This document shows positions 8,021-14,294 of a DNA stretch of 33,358 nucleotides, piece after piece. Origin of the DNA: JBOGEN01 sp050743265. Lineage in GTDB: Bacteria; Actinomycetota; Actinomycetes; JBOGEN01. Under the pieces are notes generated by a model. The model was given only the letters and a program-made list of their open reading frames with translations. It ran no database searches and was not told where the DNA came from. Every line of letters starts with the position of its first letter. Position 1 is the stretch's first letter. The position numbers and the translations under genes are program-made. The DNA lies in assembly GCA_050743265.1 (NCBI GenBank), contig JBOGEN010000124.1, positions 1-33,358 on the forward strand, written 5' to 3'.

Positions 8021-8560
8021 ATGCGACACAACATCATCACCCGTGCCGGCCTCGGCGCAGGCCTCGCCGTGGCCCTGTTCGCCGGCAGTGCCCCCGCTGC
8101 CCTGGCCGACGACGCGCCGCGGTGCACGATCACGGCGTCCGAGCGTGCCGCCGCCCGCGACGCGGTCAAGACCCTGCAGGGCGACCTGCAGGGCGACCGC
8201 CTGACCGCGGACGAGAAGAAGGCCCTGCACGACGCGGTCGCCGAGCTCCGCCGTACGGCCCGCGACGCCGCGCTGCCACACGCGCAGCGCCGGGCCAAGC
8301 GTGCCGAGTTCGTGGCACTCGCACACACGCTGGGCGCGGCCGAGACCGCCGAGGAGAGGTCCGCGATCCGTGCCGAGATGCGCGCGATCGCGCTCGCCCT
8401 CAAGGCCGGCCACCTCACCAAGGCCCAGCGCCACGAGGTCAGGGACGCCGCCCACGACCTGCGCCGTACGCTCCGGCCCACGCTGACCAGGTCCGAGCGC
8501 GCGGCCGTCAAGGCCGAGCTGCGCACGCTGCGCGCGCAGCTGCGCTGCGCCACCGCCTGA
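8021..8560 (+). CDS. Secreted all-helical repeat protein, unknown function
   Basis: I start the 179-residue protein at the ATG at 8021, with AAGGAG at 8006-8011. Residues 1-31 form a signal peptide: a basic start, a hydrophobic core AGLGAGLAVALFAG, and a likely Ala-Leu-Ala cleavage site before DD. The mature part is almost wholly predicted alpha helix, rich in Ala, Arg, Glu and Leu. It has repeated blocks of about 28 to 30 residues of the type LT-x-x-E+-hydrophobic-x-x-AV-x-x-LRR (LTADEKKALHDAVAELRR, LTKAQRHEVRDAAHDLRR, LTRSERAAVKAELRTLR). Only two cysteines remain after the signal, in RCTIT and LRCATA at the two ends, placed to close the bundle. I do not recognise the family. A strong terminator follows directly. 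Confidence 0.75.
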   Translation: MRHNIITRAGLGAGLAVALFAGSAPAALADDAPRCTITASERAAARDAVKTLQGDLQGDRLTADEKKALHDAVAELRRTARDAALPHAQRRAKRAEFVALAHTLGAAETAEERSAIRAEMRAIALALKAGHLTKAQRHEVRDAAHDLRRTLRPTLTRSERAAVKAELRTLRAQLRCATA

Positions 8561-8572
8561 GGCAAGCGGAGT

Positions 8573-8611
8573 GACGAGCCCGCTCCCCGTCCGGGGGCGG
8601 GCGGGCTCGTC
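8573..8611 (+). terminator. Intrinsic terminator after the secreted helical protein
   Basis: GACGAGCCCGC (8573-8583) pairs perfectly over 11 bases with GCGGGCTCGTC (8601-8611). The loop itself contains CCCCG/CGGGG that can extend pairing. It starts 12 bases after the stop. There is no T-tract, as usual in high-GC actinobacteria. Confidence 0.8.
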
Positions 8612-8655
8612 GCCGTCTACGTGGGCGGACCGTGCCACCCGCCGGGCGCGGTCAG

Positions 8656-8661
8656 TACGGT
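8656..8661 (+). promoter_or_regulatory. Putative -10 hexamer TACGGT, leaderless start
   Basis: TACGGT ends seven bases before the GTG at 8669. That places the expected transcription start at or next to the start codon, so the aminotransferase mRNA is probably leaderless. This also decides against start codons further upstream. Confidence 0.5.
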
Positions 8662-8668
8662 GTGCGCC

Positions 8669-9841
8669 GTGGCCGACCCCCCCGAGCTCGCCCCCGGCCT
8701 GCGCTCGCACCTGTCGGTGAAGTGGAGCGCGTGCCCTTCCGACGTGCTGCCCGCCTGGGTCGCCGAGATGGACTACGCGCTGGCCGAGCCCGTCCGGGCG
8801 GCCGTACGGCGGGTCGCCGACGCGAGCGACCTGGGGTACACGCCCCGCGAGGGGGACAGTGGCGTGGAGCAGGCGGCCGCCGCCTGGTACGCCTCCGCGT
8901 TCGGCTGGACCGTCGACCCCGAGCGCGTCGTCCTGCTCCCGGACGTGATGCGCGGCATCGAGCTCGCGATCGAGATGTGGACGGGTCCCGGGGAGGGCGT
9001 CGTGGTCATGACGCCCGCGTACCCGCCGTTCCTCGAGGCCGTCGCGTGGTCCGGGCGACGCCTTGTCGACGTGCCGCTACGGCGCCACCCGTCCTGGGAG
9101 CCCGACCTCGACGGCATCGAGGCGGCCCTGCGCGAGGGCGCTCGTCTCGTCGTGCTCTGCAACCCGCACAACCCGACGGGACGGGTGTTCGGCGCCGAGA
9201 CGGTGCGTGCGGTGGGACGGCTCGCGGTCCAGTACGGTGCGCTGCTCGTCGCCGACGAGGTGCACGCCCCGCTGGTCCTCGACGATGTGCCGCACGTCCC
9301 GGTGGCGTCCCTGTCCGACGAGATCGCGGCGCACACGCTGACCCTGTCCAGCGTCTCCAAGGGGTGGAACACGCCCGGCCTGTGCTGCGCGTTCGGCATC
9401 GCCGGGTCGGCGGAGATGCGGCAGCGGTTCCGCGCCCTGCCGTCTCGCGCCACGGTCGGCGTGAGCATCCCGGGCATCGCGGCGACCGTCGCCGCGCTCA
9501 CCGAGGGCGGGCCGTGGCTCGACGGCGTCCTGGCCCAGATCGCCGACAATCGGCACCTGCTCGCGACTCTGCTGGCCGAGCGTGTCCCGCACGCGCAGGC
9601 GCGGCCGCCGCAGGCCACGTACCTCGCCTGGGTGGACCTGCGCCCGTACGTCGAGCGCGGCTCGCTCCCGCGGGAGGAGCGCCCGGCGGACGTGGTGCGG
9701 CAGCGCGGCGGTCTGTGGCTGGCCGCGGGGGAGGACTTCGGACCCGTCGGCGCCGGCCACGTCCGGCTGAACTTCGCGACGAGCCCGGAGATGCTGGACG
9801 AGATCGTCGACCGGCTGGCCCGCGGGGTCGGAGCGCGCTGA
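8669..9841 (+). CDS. PLP-dependent aminotransferase, PatB/MalY-type C-S lyase
   Basis: The protein has 390 residues from a GTG just after a TACGGT hexamer. The frame extends 16 codons upstream, but that part contains the promoter. The N-terminal region WSACPSDVLPAWVAEMDY is the signature of MalY/PatB proteins. The fold type I landmarks follow: MTPAYPPFLEAV, LVVLCNPHNPTGRVF with the substrate/PLP Asn, LLVADEVHAPLVL with the PLP-pyridine Asp, and LTLSSVSKGWNTPGL with the Schiff-base Lys. The C-terminal VRLNFATSPEML provides the carboxylate-binding Arg. Relatives cleave cystathionine or cysteine conjugates by beta-elimination, releasing a thiol, pyruvate and ammonia. The precise substrate is not evident from its neighbours. 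Confidence 0.9.
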   Translation: MADPPELAPGLRSHLSVKWSACPSDVLPAWVAEMDYALAEPVRAAVRRVADASDLGYTPREGDSGVEQAAAAWYASAFGWTVDPERVVLLPDVMRGIELAIEMWTGPGEGVVVMTPAYPPFLEAVAWSGRRLVDVPLRRHPSWEPDLDGIEAALREGARLVVLCNPHNPTGRVFGAETVRAVGRLAVQYGALLVADEVHAPLVLDDVPHVPVASLSDEIAAHTLTLSSVSKGWNTPGLCCAFGIAGSAEMRQRFRALPSRATVGVSIPGIAATVAALTEGGPWLDGVLAQIADNRHLLATLLAERVPHAQARPPQATYLAWVDLRPYVERGSLPREERPADVVRQRGGLWLAAGEDFGPVGAGHVRLNFATSPEMLDEIVDRLARGVGAR

Positions 9842-9977
9842 TGGTCGGGCCTGCGACCTCCTGACCTGGCGATTTAGGCCGCTGAGGTGCGTTTCGTCAG
9901 GCTGTTCGCGGCCCTGACCCGGTGCGACGATCGAGGCGGCGACGGTCGCCGAGGCATGGAGCAACAGGAGGGGCGGG

Positions 9978-10355
9978 GTGAGCGACGTGGCCGAGATCCA
10001 CGTGAAGAACCTCGACAACGCCGACGAGATCCGCAAGTTCGTGGCGCACGGGTACGCAGAGTTCGTCACCGCTGGGGGCATGAGGCTCTCCCGCGGCACC
10101 TTCGAGCCGGGCTGGCGCTGGTCCCAGGACGTCAAGCCGATCATGCAGACCGACACGTGCCCGGTGCACCACCTCGGCCTGATCCTGTCCGGGCGGATGC
10201 GGATCGAGTACGACGACGGCACCAGCGCGGACCTGCGGCCCGGCGACGTCATCGACGTGGCCCCCGGGCACGAAGCCATGGTGCTCGGCGAGGAGCCCTG
10301 CGTGGTGATCGACGTGTCGCCCGACTTCTTCCGGTACGCGGCCCCTCACACGTAG
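9978..10355 (+). CDS. Cupin domain protein
   Basis: The protein has 125 residues from a GTG preceded by AGGAGG at about 9967-9972. One cupin barrel spans residues 25-115. Motif 1 is reduced to CPVHHLGLILSGRMRI, where the His pair and the G-x-x-LSGRM turn are typical. Motif 2 is DLRPGDVIDVAPGHEAMVLG, carrying the PGD turn and a final His. The subfamily with TFEPGWRWSQDVKPI before motif 1 is widespread in actinobacteria, sometimes joined to cyclase domains. The metal ligand set is incomplete compared with enzymatic cupins, so a binding or sensing role is as likely as catalysis. Confidence 0.88.
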   Translation: MSDVAEIHVKNLDNADEIRKFVAHGYAEFVTAGGMRLSRGTFEPGWRWSQDVKPIMQTDTCPVHHLGLILSGRMRIEYDDGTSADLRPGDVIDVAPGHEAMVLGEEPCVVIDVSPDFFRYAAPHT

Positions 10356-10358
10356 GGT

Positions 10359-10388
10359 CCCGCCCTCCGGCGGTCGAACTCGGGCGGG
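10359..10388 (+). terminator. Possible terminator after the cupin gene
   Basis: CCCGCCC (10359-10365) can pair with GGGCGGG (10382-10388) over seven bases around a 16-base loop, three bases after the cupin stop. It is shorter than the other terminators in the window. Confidence 0.4.
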
Positions 10389-10409
10389 CCGGAGCCCGGT
10401 CCGGCTGGT

Positions 10410-10415
10410 TAGCGT
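10410..10415 (+). promoter_or_regulatory. Putative -10 hexamer TAGCGT, leaderless start
   Basis: TAGCGT ends six bases before the GTG of the SURF1 gene at 10422, consistent with a leaderless transcript. No -35 is recognised in the GC-rich upstream sequence. Confidence 0.5.
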
Positions 10416-10421
10416 GGGGGA

Positions 10422-11231
10422 GTGCTGCGCTTCCTGATCGCCCCGCGACGTGTGGCGCAGCACGTCCTCGCGCTCGTCCTCGTCGCGGCCATGATCTGGC
10501 TCGGGAACTGGCAGCTGCAGCGCGCGCTCGGGTCGGACGACCCGTCCGGGGTGGTCGACCCCGCGCCCGTGGCGCTGGAACGGCTCAGCGTGCCCGGCCA
10601 GTCCCTGCCCGGGCAGGCGTACGGACGCCGGGTCACCGCCCAGGGCAGGTACGACGCGGGCTCCGGCGTCCTCGTCGTCGACCGCGAGCGGCGCGGCGTC
10701 GGCGGATACTGGCTGCTCACCCCGTTGCGTCTGCAGGACGGGTCGGGGCTCGCTGTCGTCCGCGGCTGGGTGCGCCGGCCGGCCGCCGCGTCGGCGCACC
10801 CGCCCCCGTCCGGGGAGGTGACCGTCACGGGGCGGGCCTACCCGTCCGAGGAGCAGGCCGCCGGGGCCTCGGCCGGGCCCGACCGGGTCGGGGCCGCCGG
10901 TCCGACGGAGATCGCGCAGGACCTCCCGTACCGGATGCGCGACGGCTTCGTGATCGCCACCGCCGAGCAGCCCCCACCCGCGCGTGTACCGGCAGCCGTC
11001 GCGGCCAGGCCGTGGCCGTCGAAGGCGGACGGGTTCCCGCTGCAGAACTCCGCGTACGCCGTGCAGTGGTGGCTGTTCGCCCTGTTCACCGCGTTCATGT
11101 GGTGGCGGATCATGCGCGAGGGCTGGCGACGCGAGACCGGGACGGCGGAGCCGCCCACCGTGGACGGTGACCCGGATCCCCACGCGGAACCCGACGTCCC
11201 GGCCGGCCGGCCTGGGGCGCTGCCCCGGTAG
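10422..11231 (+). CDS. SURF1 family cytochrome oxidase assembly protein
   Basis: The protein has 269 residues. The two-span SURF1 layout is clear. An N-terminal membrane segment ends in WLGNWQLQRA (about 26-35, the conserved WQLxR). A periplasmic domain follows with VLVVDRERRGVGGYWLLTPL and LAVVRGWVRR. The C-terminal span is preceded by NSAYAVQWWLFALFTAFMWW (about 205-224), where the Tyr and Gln-Trp are typical. SURF1 aids haem a insertion into subunit I of aa3-type oxidase. No oxidase gene lies in the window. The last 40 residues are an acidic proline-rich cytosolic tail. The start is fixed by an adjacent -10 hexamer. Confidence 0.92.
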   Translation: MLRFLIAPRRVAQHVLALVLVAAMIWLGNWQLQRALGSDDPSGVVDPAPVALERLSVPGQSLPGQAYGRRVTAQGRYDAGSGVLVVDRERRGVGGYWLLTPLRLQDGSGLAVVRGWVRRPAAASAHPPPSGEVTVTGRAYPSEEQAAGASAGPDRVGAAGPTEIAQDLPYRMRDGFVIATAEQPPPARVPAAVAARPWPSKADGFPLQNSAYAVQWWLFALFTAFMWWRIMREGWRRETGTAEPPTVDGDPDPHAEPDVPAGRPGALPR

Positions 11232-11332
11232 GGTCGGCCAGGACCGCACCATCAGCAGTGACCGCACCGGACGAGGGCCAGAGAAGGTGTGTCTGTCTGT
11301 GAATCGTGACCGCTCGTGAAGCGTGACCGCCT

Positions 11333-11662
11333 GTGAGCTCCGCCCTGACCCGTTACCGCGTCATGGCCTACGTGGTCGGCGTGATGCTCCTCGTCCTCGT
11401 CCTCGTGGCCATGCCGCTGAAGTACGCCGGCGACAACGAGTCGCTGGTGTCCGTGGTGGGGCCGCTGCACGGCTTCCTCTACGTGCTGTACCTGCTCACG
11501 GTGCTCGACCTCGCGGTGCGGTACCGCTGGACGCTGCTGCGGTCGGTGGCGGTCATGCTCGCGGGCACGATCCCGTTCCTCTCGTTCGTCGCGGAGCGCA
11601 AGGTCACCCAACAGGCCCACGCCGCCGAGGCCGAGCGCAGCGCTACCGCGCCTCCCGGGTGA
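11333..11662 (+). CDS. DUF3817 membrane protein
   Basis: The protein has 109 residues and three hydrophobic segments: YVVGVMLLVLVLVAMPLKY, VVGPLHGFLYVLYLLTVLDL and LLRSVAVMLAGTIPFLSFVA. Family marks are YRVMAYVVG, the GPLHGFLYxLYL stretch with a buried His, and a C-terminal FVAERKV. DUF3817 proteins are conserved in actinobacteria; their role is unknown. It follows SURF1 by 101 bases on the same strand. No good ribosome site precedes the GTG, so a start at the ATG 30 bases later is possible. The last 20 bases of the gene overlap the end of the convergent hydrolase gene. Confidence 0.88.
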   Translation: MSSALTRYRVMAYVVGVMLLVLVLVAMPLKYAGDNESLVSVVGPLHGFLYVLYLLTVLDLAVRYRWTLLRSVAVMLAGTIPFLSFVAERKVTQQAHAAEAERSATAPPG

Positions 11663-12830
11663 GGAAGCGCCGCAGGGCGGCGTCGTAGCGGTGCGCCGCA
11701 ACGTTCCACTCCGCGACGTGCGGCGCGTCCGCGAGACGCACGTACGCCGTCGGCCTCTCGCGGTCCCGGCGCGTGGCGACCACGGCGTCGGACACGCCGA
11801 CCGGGGCGGTACGGTCCGCCGCACTGTGGATGACCAGCAACGGCTGCGTCACGGCCACCGTCTCGTCGATGTGGTCGTAGTCGCTCATGTCGACGCCGTA
11901 GCGACGCTCGGCCACCCACGTCGCGGTCTCGTCCAGCCCGGGCGGCAGCGGCACCGGGGTGAACGGCAGCGTCCGACGGGTCGCGGCGTCGTCGACCGCC
12001 GAGGTGAGGTCGAGCAACGGGCTGTCCATCACCACGGCGGCGACGCGGTCGGCGCGGGGGCTGCGGTCCAGGAACTCCGCCACGATCGCGCCACCCATGC
12101 TGGCCCCGACGAGCACGACGTCCTCGGCCCCGTGCGCGAGCGCGTACCGGACGGTGCCGTCGAGATCGCGCCACTCGGTACGCCCGAACTGGTGCACGCC
12201 GCTGGGGTCGGGGCGTGCCGTGGGGTCGTTGCGGTACGCCGGGACGAGCGCGGGCATCCCGACCGCGTGCACGGAGTCGAGCGGGCGCAGCATCTCGTCG
12301 AGTGCGGCGTCCTTGCCGTGGACGAGGACCGCCCAGGTGTCGCGCTGCCCGGGCACGAACCACGCGGGGAACCGGCCGAGCGGTGACCCGTACCGGACCG
12401 TGCGGTAGTCCAGGCCGAGCACCTCGCCCGGGTCCCTCCCGAAGGCTGCCCGGTCGACCGCGACCTGGGTACCCACCCGGGGCGGGTCGCCGGTGAGCAC
12501 GGTGAACCGCCGGACGACGCGACCGTCGCCACGGTCGAGGATGCGGGTGACCTGGCCGTACCCGCTCGGCCATCGCAGGCCCCACGTGCCGCTCGTGGTG
12601 AGGCTCTTGGGCGCGCCCTCGGTCATGACGATCGCGACCTTGTGCCGGCGTACGGCGACGACCGGCATCGTGTGCTCGGGTTGGCGCGGCGCGACCGCCA
12701 GCGCGTCCGCGTGGATCTGGCCGGAGAAGTACCAGGACGCGCCGGCCCAGAGCAGGGCGAGGACGAGAGCGGCGACGAGGAGGCTGCGCACGGCCCGGCG
12801 TATCGCGGGCCTGCCGGGTGAGTCCGTCAC
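11643..12830 (-). CDS. Membrane-anchored alpha/beta hydrolase
   Basis: The open frame extends far upstream on this strand, but a GTG at 12830 begins a coherent 395-residue protein. It has a short basic head, then one membrane span LLVAALVLALLWAGASWYF (about 17-35) and an extracytoplasmic domain. The hydrolase part has VLVHGKD at the oxyanion strand, the nucleophile elbow VLVGASMGGAIVAEF, SPLLDL, LLVIHSAADRTAPV with the probable acid Asp, and DAPHVAEWNV with the catalytic His. The triad is therefore complete. The substrate is not predictable; relatives act on esters or peptides at the cell surface. Its 3' end overlaps DUF3817 by 20 bases, and it diverges from the PP2C gene. Confidence 0.85.
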   Translation of the reverse strand: MTDSPGRPAIRRAVRSLLVAALVLALLWAGASWYFSGQIHADALAVAPRQPEHTMPVVAVRRHKVAIVMTEGAPKSLTTSGTWGLRWPSGYGQVTRILDRGDGRVVRRFTVLTGDPPRVGTQVAVDRAAFGRDPGEVLGLDYRTVRYGSPLGRFPAWFVPGQRDTWAVLVHGKDAALDEMLRPLDSVHAVGMPALVPAYRNDPTARPDPSGVHQFGRTEWRDLDGTVRYALAHGAEDVVLVGASMGGAIVAEFLDRSPRADRVAAVVMDSPLLDLTSAVDDAATRRTLPFTPVPLPPGLDETATWVAERRYGVDMSDYDHIDETVAVTQPLLVIHSAADRTAPVGVSDAVVATRRDRERPTAYVRLADAPHVAEWNVAAHRYDAALRRFLTREAR

Positions 12831-12943
12831 GTCCTCGGGATCTCCTGCCGCGGGGCTCCGTGGGTCGGGAGCCGTCTGCGCTGATCGTAGGGACTGGCCG
12901 CGCGCGCCTGCGTGTTTGTCCGCGTCGAGCGTGCCGCGTTGGG

Positions 12944-12949
12944 CACGAT
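12944..12949 (+). promoter_or_regulatory. Putative -10 hexamer CACGAT, leaderless start
   Basis: CACGAT ends seven bases before the ATG at 12957, the same geometry as the TAnnnT hexamers of neighbouring leaderless genes. The match to consensus lacks the first T. Confidence 0.35.
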
Positions 12950-12956
12950 GTCCGGC

Positions 12957-13673
12957 ATGACACCCGAGTGGACGGCGTACGCCCGGACCGACCGGGGCCG
13001 TGTGCGTGAGCGCAACGAGGACGCGTACGTGCTCGAGCCCCCCGTGCTGCTGGTGGCGGACGGGCTCGGGGGGCATCCGGGAGGCGACGACGCGTCCCGG
13101 GTCGGCTCGCACACGGCTGCCCTCGTCCTCAGCAAGGAGCCGCCGGGGGAGGACGCGCTGCGAGAGGCGTTCCTCGCGGCCGACCGTGCCGTCCGGGACG
13201 AGGCCGAGGAGAGCGCCCGTCCGGGCATGGGCACCACGCTCGTCGGCGGCGTCGTCTCGGTCGAGAACGGCACCCTCTACCTCGCCAACGTGGGCGACTC
13301 GCGTGCGTACCTGCTCGACGACGACGCCCTGCACCTCGTCACCGAGGACGACAACGAGGCCGCCGAGATGGTGCGCCGCCGGCTCATCACCCGGGACGCG
13401 GCGCGCACGCACCCGGGCCGGTTCTGGCTCAGCCAGGCGCTGGGGATCGGCACCATCGAGGTGCGCACGCAGGCCCAGCCGCTGCGCGGGCAACGGCTGC
13501 TGCTCTGCTCCGACGGGCTGCTCGAGCTGTCCGAGGAGAGGGTGGAGTCGGTGCTGCGGGAGTCGGGCTCGCCGGAGGAGGCGAGCGGAGCGCTCGTCGA
13601 CGCCGTACTCGAGGGAACGGCGGCGTCCGACAACGTGACCGTGCTCGTCGCCGATCTGCCGGCCGTCGACTGA
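12957..13673 (+). CDS. PP2C-family Ser/Thr protein phosphatase
   Basis: The protein has 238 residues, the length of a bare catalytic domain of the PstP/PrpC type without a membrane tail. The PP2C motifs appear in order: VRERNEDAY (metal ligand D22), LLVADGLGGHPGG (D35), GMGTTLVGG (90-98), ANVGDSRAYLL (110-120), LLLCSDGLLEL (D186) and ASDNVTVLVAD (D225). All metal-binding acidic residues are kept. It should remove phosphate from Ser/Thr residues in the cytosol. A Ser/Thr kinase gene lies about 3.5 kb downstream on the same strand, a possible but unproved functional partner. Confidence 0.92.
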   Translation: MTPEWTAYARTDRGRVRERNEDAYVLEPPVLLVADGLGGHPGGDDASRVGSHTAALVLSKEPPGEDALREAFLAADRAVRDEAEESARPGMGTTLVGGVVSVENGTLYLANVGDSRAYLLDDDALHLVTEDDNEAAEMVRRRLITRDAARTHPGRFWLSQALGIGTIEVRTQAQPLRGQRLLLCSDGLLELSEERVESVLRESGSPEEASGALVDAVLEGTAASDNVTVLVADLPAVD

Positions 13674-13736
13674 GCCCTCGCCGTCGGGCCGTTGACCGGC
13701 CGCACCCCGCGGGCGGCCGCGGGGCCAGGAGGTCAG

Positions 13737-13742
13737 TAGTCT
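13737..13742 (+). promoter_or_regulatory. Putative -10 hexamer TAGTCT, leaderless start
   Basis: TAGTCT ends six bases before the GTG at 13749 of the acetyltransferase gene. That predicts a transcript beginning at or beside the start codon. Confidence 0.5.
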
Positions 13743-13748
13743 CGACGG

Positions 13749-14183
13749 GTGCGCATCGTGGATCTCGAGCCCGACGACGCCCGCCTCGCGGCGGACGTGC
13801 TCCCCGTCCTCGCCGAGCTGCGGACCCACCTGACCGCGGAGTCGCTCGCCGCCGTGTACGCCGAGGGCTTCCCCCAGGGGCTGCGCTTCACCGCGGTGTA
13901 CGACGACGAGGAAACCCGCTGCCTCGGGGTGGCTGGGTGGCGGGTCGTCGCGACGACGAACGTGCTGCGCAAGCTGTACGTCGACGACCTCGTCACGCGG
14001 ACGGACGCCCGGTCGACGGGTGTCGGGCACTTCCTGCTGGCCGACCTGGAGAAGCGGGCGAGTCGGGCAGGGTGCGCGATCATCGACCTGGACTCGGGCG
14101 TGCAGCGACATGCGGCCCACCGGTTCTACTTCCGCGAGGGCATGTACATCTCGAGCCACCACTTCGCCGTCCGGCTGAGCTAG
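13749..14183 (+). CDS. GNAT-family N-acetyltransferase
   Basis: The protein has 144 residues. The acetyl-CoA loop (motif A) reads LYVDDLVTRTDARSTGVGHFLL (77-98), with the R-x-x-G-x-G core in RSTGVG. It is followed by the helix LADLEKRASRAGCAII and a late strand YFREGMYISSHHFAV, typical of GNAT motif B. The N-terminal helix pair LPVLAELRTHLTAES is the variable acceptor-binding region, so the substrate cannot be named. It starts from a GTG with a -10 hexamer six bases upstream. Its stop codon is the first part of an 11-bp tandem repeat. Confidence 0.85.
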   Translation: MRIVDLEPDDARLAADVLPVLAELRTHLTAESLAAVYAEGFPQGLRFTAVYDDEETRCLGVAGWRVVATTNVLRKLYVDDLVTRTDARSTGVGHFLLADLEKRASRAGCAIIDLDSGVQRHAAHRFYFREGMYISSHHFAVRLS

Positions 14184-14224
14184 CCCTGAGCGAGCCCTGA
14201 GCGAGCCCTGAGCCAGCCCTGGGC
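14181..14224. repeat. Tandem repeat, 11-bp unit GAGCCCTGAGC, four copies
   Basis: Four units of 11 bases run from the acetyltransferase stop codon (first unit TAGCCCTGAGC). Two exact GAGCCCTGAGC copies lie at 14192-14202 and 14203-14213, and a diverged CAGCCCTGGGC at 14214-14224. Its end can fold into a small GAGCC/GGCTC hairpin. Confidence 0.85.
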
Positions 14225-14294
14225 TCGCCGGACACCACGGTCCTGCGGGTAAACCCCTCGCGCCGCCGCTGCGCAGACGCCACGCTGGCTTGTC

